Of a stretch of DNA of 10,039 bases, positions 6,501 through 10,039 are shown piece after piece (positions within the stretch are counted from its first letter, which is position 1; the number at the start of each line of letters is the position of its first letter). This stretch comes from JBDSEG01 sp039920165 (GTDB lineage: Bacteria > Pseudomonadota > Gammaproteobacteria > Burkholderiales > Burkholderiaceae_C). The DNA is taken from NCBI GenBank assembly GCA_039920165.1, contig JBDSEG010000098.1:1-10039 (forward strand), in the 5' to 3' direction. The position numbers were made by a program, and so were the translations under genes. A model generated the notes under the pieces. The model saw only the letters and a program-made list of their open reading frames with translations. It did not search any database and had not been told where the DNA came from.

Positions 6501-7193
6501 TTGGCCGAAGCAGAAAACCGTCTGATCGAATCGCTGCCGCGCAAGGACAGGCTCGCCCTTCTTTCGATTTGCAAACGCGTCGAGCTGGGACTTGCCGATG
6601 TGCTGGCGGAGCCCGGCATGCCCATGCACCATGCTTATTTTCCGATCGAGGGATTCATCTCGCTGGTGGCGCGCATCGAGGGCAGCCCCGGCGTGGAGGT
6701 TGGAATGATCGGTGCCGAAGGCATGCTCGGCGCGCACTTCGCGCTCGGCGTGTCGATGTCGCCGCTGCACGCACTCGTCCAGGGGCCGGGGTTTGCATGG
6801 CAGGCCAGCGCCGGTGCCCTTCTGAGCCAACTGCGCGGCAGCGCGGCGCTGCGGCGCGAAATGGGTCGCTACATCTACGTGATGATGGAACAACTGGCGC
6901 ATTCGGCCGGTTGCCTGCGCTTTCACCTCATCGGGCCGCGTCTGGCGCGCTGGCTGCTGATGAGCCAGGACCGTTCGCGCTCCGACAACTTCCGCGTGAC
7001 ACACGAGTTTCTGGCCTACATGCTGGGCGTGCGACGCGTGGGTGTCACGACGGTCGCCGGGACTTTGCAAAAAGAAGGGCTCATCGCCTATCGGCGCGGC
7101 GAGGTCACCGTTCTCGATCGCAGTGGTCTCGAGGCCGCTGCCTGCGGCTGCTATGCCGCAGACCGGCACACCTACATGGCATGGATGCGGTAG
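6501..7193 (+). CDS. Crp/Fnr-family transcriptional regulator
   Basis: A 230-residue cytoplasmic DNA-binding protein. The N-terminal cyclic-nucleotide-binding-like beta barrel covers about 15-115 (YFPIEGFISLVARIE, VEVGMIGAEGMLG), a dimerisation helix about 116-150 (MGRYIYVMMEQLAHSAGCLRF in part), and a winged helix-turn-helix about 165-210 with the recognition helix in RRVGVTTVAGTLQKEGLI. The phosphate-binding cassette does not show the Arg-Ser/Thr pair of cAMP-binding CRP, and there is no N-terminal cysteine cluster as in FNR, so neither cAMP nor an iron-sulfur sensor is indicated. The ligand is unknown. This resembles a large group of Crp-like regulators with a VGxEGMxG segment found in alpha- and betaproteobacteria. 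The start is TTG at 6501, supported by AGGAG at 6491-6495 five bases upstream. It is divergent from the SulP operon and may regulate it and itself through the palindrome at 6367. Confidence 0.88.
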   Translation: MAEAENRLIESLPRKDRLALLSICKRVELGLADVLAEPGMPMHHAYFPIEGFISLVARIEGSPGVEVGMIGAEGMLGAHFALGVSMSPLHALVQGPGFAWQASAGALLSQLRGSAALRREMGRYIYVMMEQLAHSAGCLRFHLIGPRLARWLLMSQDRSRSDNFRVTHEFLAYMLGVRRVGVTTVAGTLQKEGLIAYRRGEVTVLDRSGLEAAACGCYAADRHTYMAWMR

Positions 7194-7223
7194 GACGCAC
7201 GGTGCTGCGCCACTGCTCACTTG

Positions 7224-7246
7224 CAAGCCAACCCTCAGAGGGCTTG
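7224..7246. terminator. weak hairpin between the convergent regulator and CDF-like genes
   Basis: CAAG and CTTG form the outer arms and CCCT and AGGG the inner arms around the loop CAG, with CCAA bulged on one side. The hairpin begins 30 bases after the regulator stop and ends just before the stop of the convergent small gene. There is no T-run, so a bidirectional terminator role is only plausible. Confidence 0.25.
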
Positions 7247-7247
7247 A

Positions 7248-7568
7248 TCAACTTGCGACGAGTTCAGTGTCGGATCTGGCGTCCGGGGCGTTTCGGCCGG
7301 CTTCGCGGCGGCGCTTCGCGAGAGACCACCCTCCGACCGAATTCGCTGCCTGCTTGAAAACGCCGGACTCCAGGTAGAGGTGCAGGATCGACGGATAAGA
7401 CACCTTGATCGCGCTCTCCAGGCGTTCGATCGCCTGCTCCGCTTCACCGAAATCGAGTTGTGGCTGAAAACGCAGTTCGGCCGGATCGAAACTACCATCG
7501 GTTGAATCTGACGGGCAATGGTGGCTCAGGCAACTGCCGCAGCCGCAGTGACCAATCGTCGGTTGCAT
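7248..7568 (-). CDS. small protein with Cys/His cluster and partial CDF-transporter C-terminal domain (possible gene remnant)
   Basis: A 106-residue frame starting at the ATG at 7568. Residues about 7-18 form a dense metal-ligand cluster, HCGCGSCLSHHC. It is followed by FDPAELRFQPQLDF, an amphipathic helix (GEAEQAIERLESAIKVSYP) and a strand LHLYLESGVF. That strand-helix-strand order, with the helix ending in a basic residue-Tyr-Pro and a strand ending LES, is what I recall from the second half of the cytoplasmic C-terminal domain of cation diffusion facilitators (Zn/Fe efflux). The transporter's membrane part and the first half of the domain are absent; the region where they would lie is occupied by the divergent histidine kinase gene. 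The tail after VFKQA is basic and unconserved in look. No ribosome binding site precedes the ATG, and the in-frame TTG at 7595 is no better. It may be a decayed remnant or a real soluble metal-binding protein. No homology search was possible. Confidence 0.45.
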   Translation of the reverse strand: MQPTIGHCGCGSCLSHHCPSDSTDGSFDPAELRFQPQLDFGEAEQAIERLESAIKVSYPSILHLYLESGVFKQAANSVGGWSLAKRRREAGRNAPDARSDTELVAS

Positions 7569-7644
7569 AGTGCGCTGCCGCACAGACGGTTCCAATGCGT
7601 TGCTTCATTCTTGGCGCATTGCAGGAACTACCCGTCAACGCGTC

Positions 7645-8778
7645 ATGATGCACAACTTCTTGGAGAACAATCGCTCCGATTTGATCGAGCGTTGCAAGGA
7701 AAAAGTGGCTCTGCGCCCTGAGCGGGTCGCCACGCAGGAGCAGCTCAAGAACGGCATTCCGATGTTTCTCGATCAACTCACGAGGACGCTGCAAGCCGAG
7801 CAGGGTGGCGAAAGCAAGGAAAGCGTCAAGATCTCGGGCCACTCTGCCGGCACTGCGCGGGAGCGGTCAGAGATGTCGGTGAGCGCAACCGCGCACGGCA
7901 AGGCGTTGCTGACGCTGGGTTACACCGTCGATCAGGTCGTCCACGATTACGGCGACTTATGTCAGTCCATCACCGATCTCGCCTATGAGAGGGACGCCCC
8001 CTTCGCCATCGACGAATTTCGGACTCTGAACCGGTGCCTGGACAACGCGGTGGCCAATGCGGTCACGGAATTCAGCTTCGCAAGGGAAGCCATGCTCGCG
8101 CGCCGGCAGACACTGGACGCCGACGAACGGCTTGGCTCCCTGGCACACGAGCTGCGCAACGCTCTCAGCACGGCCACCCTGGCGCTGAGCGCTCTGGAAA
8201 GAGGAACCCTGCCGGTCGCTGGCGCAACCGGTGGGGTTTTGAAGCGGAGCTTGGCGATGCTGGGAGGCCTGATTGATCGCGCGCTTGGCGAGATTCGATT
8301 CAACGCGGGAGGCGGGCCGAAGCATTCCATCTTTTCATTGGCTGAGTTCATCACCGAGGCAAAGGCCGGCGCTGACCTTGCGGCCCACGCGCAGGGGTGT
8401 ACTTTTGTCGCATCTGAAGTTGACACGCTCCTCGGGATCTATGCAGATCGAGACCTCATCATGGCAGCGCTGTCCAACTTGCTCCACAACGCTTTCAAGT
8501 TCACCCACCGTCACACCCAAGTCACTTTGACCGCTTATGCGATGCACGAACGCATCCTGATCGATGTGAGCGATCATTGCGGGGGACTGCCCGTCGCTAT
8601 GGCGGCAACGACATTTGCGCCTTTCGTCCAGCACGGGAACGACAGGTCGGGTCTTGGGCTGGGACTGTCCATCGCCCGGCAGGGCGTCGAGTCGCAGGGC
8701 GGCACCCTGAGCGCGCGGGACGTGCCCGGTACCGGCTGTGTGTTCACGATCAACCTGCCGCGCTATCACATTCACTAG
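7645..8778 (+). CDS. orphan soluble sensor histidine kinase with RsbRD-like N-terminal domain
   Basis: A 377-residue protein. Residues about 10-150 are all-helical and contain ATAHGKALLTLGYTVDQVVHDYGDLCQSITDLA and EFRTLNRCLDNAVANAVTEF in succession, a pattern I associate with the RsbRD-type N-terminal sensor domain. The kinase core follows: H box ERLGSLAHELRNALS with phospho-acceptor His168, N box LSNLLHNAFKFTH (277-289), G1 box SDHCGGLP (309-316), and G2 box SGLGLGLSIAR (335-345), ending with GGTLSARDVPGTGCVFTINLPRYH. All motifs needed for autophosphorylation are present. There is no membrane segment, so it should sense a cytoplasmic signal. No response regulator lies beside it in this window. 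The ATG-ATG pair at 7645/7648 is chosen because the protein begins HNFLENNRSDLIERCKEKV like relatives; no good ribosome binding site is visible. Codon third positions are visibly less G/C-saturated than in the minus-strand operon. Confidence 0.85.
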   Translation: MMHNFLENNRSDLIERCKEKVALRPERVATQEQLKNGIPMFLDQLTRTLQAEQGGESKESVKISGHSAGTARERSEMSVSATAHGKALLTLGYTVDQVVHDYGDLCQSITDLAYERDAPFAIDEFRTLNRCLDNAVANAVTEFSFAREAMLARRQTLDADERLGSLAHELRNALSTATLALSALERGTLPVAGATGGVLKRSLAMLGGLIDRALGEIRFNAGGGPKHSIFSLAEFITEAKAGADLAAHAQGCTFVASEVDTLLGIYADRDLIMAALSNLLHNAFKFTHRHTQVTLTAYAMHERILIDVSDHCGGLPVAMAATTFAPFVQHGNDRSGLGLGLSIARQGVESQGGTLSARDVPGTGCVFTINLPRYHIH

Positions 8779-8822
8779 GTGCAAACCGTCGGCAGGTGGT
8801 GCAGGAGCCTGCCCTCATAGGC

Positions 8823-8850
8823 GCCGGCCTGGACGCCAAGGCGGCTTTTT
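8823..8850 (+). terminator. candidate intrinsic terminator after the histidine kinase gene
   Basis: GCCGGCC (8823-8829, one bulged G) pairs with GGCGGC (8840-8845) around a 10-base loop and is followed directly by TTTTT at 8846-8850. It begins 44 bases after the kinase stop codon. The stem is short and bulged but the T-run is right, so termination is likely though perhaps incomplete. Confidence 0.5.
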
Positions 8851-8946
8851 GTGCTGGCGCCGTCCGCTGTGCGTTGGCGAACATGGGGTGCCGCGTCACG
8901 GCGATGCGATGGCCCAGGCAGCAGGAATGGGCAAACACGCCGCCTG

Positions 8947-8979
8947 TGTGCGCGATCGCACAGACGCGCTGGTCTGTGC
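8947..8979 (+). promoter_or_regulatory. two overlapping, mutually exclusive hairpins in the leader before the DUF1003 gene
   Basis: Hairpin 1 is TGTGCG-CGAT-CGCACA at 8947-8962 (6-bp stem). Hairpin 2 is GCACAGAC-GCGCTG-GTCTGTGC at 8958-8979 (8-bp perfect stem). The bases GCACA at 8958-8962 belong to both, so only one can form at a time. The pair lies about 20 bases before the GGAGG (9000-9004) that serves the leader frame at 9010. There is no T-run after hairpin 2, so if this is a switch it would more likely affect translation or message stability than termination. Confidence 0.4.
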
Positions 8980-9009
8980 CGGGCATCGTCGGCCTCATTG
9001 GAGGCATTG

Positions 9010-9072
9010 ATGAACGGGACACCAAGATATTCGCTGGCTGCCTGCGAGTGCGGCAGCATCTCGCTCTCATGA
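9010..9072 (+). CDS. 20-residue leader peptide frame, overlapping the DUF1003 start
   Basis: MNGTPRYSLAACECGSISLS is encoded from an ATG at 9010 with GGAGG at 9000-9004 five bases upstream, the best ribosome binding site in this part of the window. Its TGA (9070-9072) overlaps the ATG of the DUF1003 gene (9069-9071) as ATGA, while that ATG has no ribosome binding site of its own. The arrangement suggests translational coupling. The peptide contains a Cys-Glu-Cys but resembles no leader peptide I know, such as the residue-run attenuators of amino-acid operons. Confidence 0.45.
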   Translation: MNGTPRYSLAACECGSISLS

Positions 9073-9633
9073 TTGAACCCGAACAGATCGCAAAACGGCT
9101 GCTGGGAGCGCCGTACGAGGCGCTGGACGAGCATGCCAAAAAGGTGGCACGGCACATTGCCGGGCGCAAGTACATCGCGCGCAACCTGGCGCTCGACGAC
9201 AACGACGAAGGTGGCCCGACGCGCGGTCAGCGGGCCGCAGACGCCGTGGCCCGCTTCGGCGGTCGGCGGCTCGTGGACGTTTGTCGGCCTGTTCGGCGCC
9301 ACCATGCTGGCCTGGATCGGCATCAATGCAGTGCTGCTGGCCAGCCGCGGCGCGACTTTCGATCCCTATCCGTACATCCTGCTCAACCTCTTCCTGTCGA
9401 TGCTGGCGGCGATCCAGGCACCGGTGATCCTGATGTCGCAGAACCGGCAGTCCGAGAAGGATCGCCAGAGCGCCGCCCACGATTACGAAGTCAACCTCAA
9501 GGCCGAGATGGAAATCATGCTGCTGCACGAGAAGATCGACACGCTGCGCGAAAAGCAGTGGGCCGAGCTGCTCGCAACCCAGCACCAGCAACTCGCGTTG
9601 CTGGCGGAACTGGCTTCATCGCGCCGGCCGTGA
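9069..9633 (+). pseudogene. DUF1003 family inner-membrane protein gene, frameshifted
   Basis: Two frames together encode one DUF1003 protein of unknown function. The first (from ATG 9069) gives MIEPEQIAKRLLGAPYEALD, then HIAGRKYIARNL and RGQRAADAVARFGG. The second frame continues with SWTFVGLFGATMLAWIGIN (membrane segment 1), AAFDPYPY-like ATFDPYPYILLNLFLSMLAA (membrane segment 2), PVILMSQNRQSEKDR, and a coiled-coil-like tail (EMEIMLLHEKIDTLREKQW). The join is an exact 7-bp tandem duplication at 9256-9269; with one copy removed the frame is continuous, 185 residues long, and reads ARFGGSWTF exactly as in relatives. As it stands the first frame does not stop but runs on, out of the DUF1003 frame, into the next gene. 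A start inside the second frame at 9073 gives a non-DUF1003 N-terminus and is not credible. A sequencing or assembly error remains possible. Confidence 0.8.
9256..9269 (+). repeat. exact 7-bp tandem duplication in the DUF1003 gene
   Basis: TCGGCGG occurs twice with no spacer (9256-9262 and 9263-9269). Removing either copy restores the reading frame between the two DUF1003 halves, so this is the frameshift lesion itself, of the kind produced by slipped-strand replication. Confidence 0.85.
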
Positions 9634-9641
9634 GACCGCGC

Positions 9642-9684
9642 CGGCGGCACGCGCTTCCCGGCGGCCGCCGCGCTGCCTCGTTTT
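9642..9684 (+). terminator. weak candidate terminator between DUF1003 and the phosphorylase gene
   Basis: CGGCGGC (9642-9648) can pair with GCCGCCG (9664-9670) across a 15-base loop, followed at some distance by TTTT (9681-9684). A competing 12-bp perfect palindrome CGGCGGCCGCCG sits at 9659-9670. The T-run is too far from the stem for a classical terminator. Confidence 0.25.
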
Positions 9685-9725
9685 GCGATTCGCCGAGCAG
9701 CTGCCCCAAGCCTGAAAGACCGACG

Positions 9726-10039
9726 ATGAGCGATGCGACACGTCTCGACCACCTGAACGAGCGCCTGTTTTCGACGGACCTCGAAGGTTTCGATGCGCTG
9801 GCCGAACTTGCCCTGGACATGCGATCGTCCTGGAATCATGCGACCGACCAGATCTGGCGACATCTCGACCCGGTGCTGTGGCAGCTCACCCGCAACCCCT
9901 GGGTTGTGTTGCAGACGATCTCGCGCGACAAACTCCAGCAAGATTTGGCCGATCCGGCGTTCGGATTCGAGCGAGGCGGACACATCTGGATCGGGCACGA
10001 CGACGAGGTGCGTGCGGCCGTCGTCGAACTGCTCTTGCC
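9726..10039 (+). CDS. N-terminal part of alpha-glucan phosphorylase with DUF3417 domain (partial, 3' end outside window)
   Basis: The first 104 residues of a protein starting at the ATG at 9726; a weak GAAAGA lies upstream. Residues about 20-75 (FDALAELALDMRSSWNHATD, then IWRHLDPVLWQLTRNPWVVL and SRDKLQQDLADPAF) are the DUF3417 segment found at the N-terminus of the actinobacterial/proteobacterial type of alpha-glucan phosphorylase. That enzyme releases glucose-1-phosphate from glycogen or starch-like polymers in the cytoplasm using phosphate and pyridoxal phosphate; its catalytic part would lie beyond the window. After DPAF the sequence becomes GFERGGHIWIGHDDEVRAAV, which I do not recognise from this family. 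It begins 92 bases after the DUF1003 gene. The gene lies in the same frame as the first half of the broken DUF1003 gene, with no stop codon between. Confidence 0.75.
   Translation, partial: MSDATRLDHLNERLFSTDLEGFDALAELALDMRSSWNHATDQIWRHLDPVLWQLTRNPWVVLQTISRDKLQQDLADPAFGFERGGHIWIGHDDEVRAAVVELLL

Noticed and set aside
7613..7626. TTGGCGCATTGCAGG as a sigma-54 promoter for the kinase
   Set aside because: The GG-to-GC spacing is too short for the -24/-12 consensus.
7492..7842. A 116-codon minus-strand frame over the kinase N-terminus
   Set aside because: It is antisense to the conserved sensor domain and has no plausible domain of its own.
8778..9068. The DUF1003 first-half frame is open upstream to the kinase stop, which suggests a longer N-terminus
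   Set aside because: Relatives start at the MIEPEQIAKRLL segment; the upstream translation resembles nothing known, and open frames of this length are common at this GC content.
9073..9260. ATG at 9073 as the start of a 186-residue DUF1003 protein
   Set aside because: The N-terminal 60 or so residues in this frame are Arg/Trp-rich noise, while the other frame encodes the conserved DUF1003 N-terminus; a frameshift explains the data better.
8775..9326. A 183-codon minus-strand frame across the leader and start of the DUF1003 gene
   Set aside because: No recognisable domain, and its 5' half is antisense to conserved DUF1003 sequence.
1..10039. CRISPR arrays, tRNA or rRNA genes, transposase genes or attachment sites
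   Set aside because: No regularly spaced repeats, no cloverleaf-like or rRNA-like sequence, and no transposase or integrase motif was seen.

Overview
This window looks like a chromosomal segment of a GC-rich betaproteobacterium, most likely of the order Burkholderiales. The reasons are the strong G/C preference at codon third positions, near-consensus GGAGG ribosome binding sites with frequent GTG/TTG starts, and several proteins whose closest remembered relatives are burkholderial: the small protein often mislabelled ribonucleotide reductase alpha, the RsbRD-type histidine kinase, DUF1003 and the DUF3417-type glucan phosphorylase. The organism call is inference from family resemblance, not from a search. 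I see no phage, insertion sequence, CRISPR array, tRNA or rRNA.

Layout. (1) Positions 1-108: the last 35 codons of an unidentified plus-strand gene, convergent with the next gene. (2) Positions 117-6151: a minus-strand block, read from right to left: SulP anion transporter with STAS domain (4508-6151), zinc-dependent alcohol dehydrogenase (3408-4481), a large ADP-forming acyl-CoA synthetase fused to a GNAT acetyltransferase (648-3326), then a small conserved protein (117-521). The first three are closely spaced and probably one operon. (3) Positions 6152-6500: a divergent intergenic region with a 14-bp perfect palindrome and, close to the SulP start, a chain of two mini reading frames. (4) Positions 6501-7193: a Crp/Fnr-family regulator (TTG start). 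(5) Positions 7248-7568, minus strand: a small frame resembling the second half of a cation-diffusion-facilitator C-terminal domain behind a Cys/His cluster. (6) Positions 7645-8778: an orphan soluble histidine kinase. (7) Positions 8779-9068: a leader region with a possible terminator, two overlapping hairpins and a 20-residue reading frame. (8) Positions 9069-9633: a DUF1003 membrane protein gene broken by an exact 7-bp tandem duplication. (9) Position 9726 to the end: the start of an alpha-glucan phosphorylase gene.

How the genes may work together. The combination of alcohol dehydrogenase, ADP-forming acyl-CoA synthetase/protein acetyltransferase, Crp-type regulator, RsbRD-type kinase and glucan phosphorylase resembles the stress or low-oxygen energy islands of proteobacteria, where alcohols and acids are interconverted, ATP is made or spent at the acyl-CoA step and storage glucan is mobilised. 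That is an inference from gene content; no regulator binding site here proves it. No clear new system is evident. The features most worth a second look are the 7-bp duplication in the DUF1003 gene, the alternative hairpins and leader peptide ahead of it, and the Cys/His plus CDF-like small gene.
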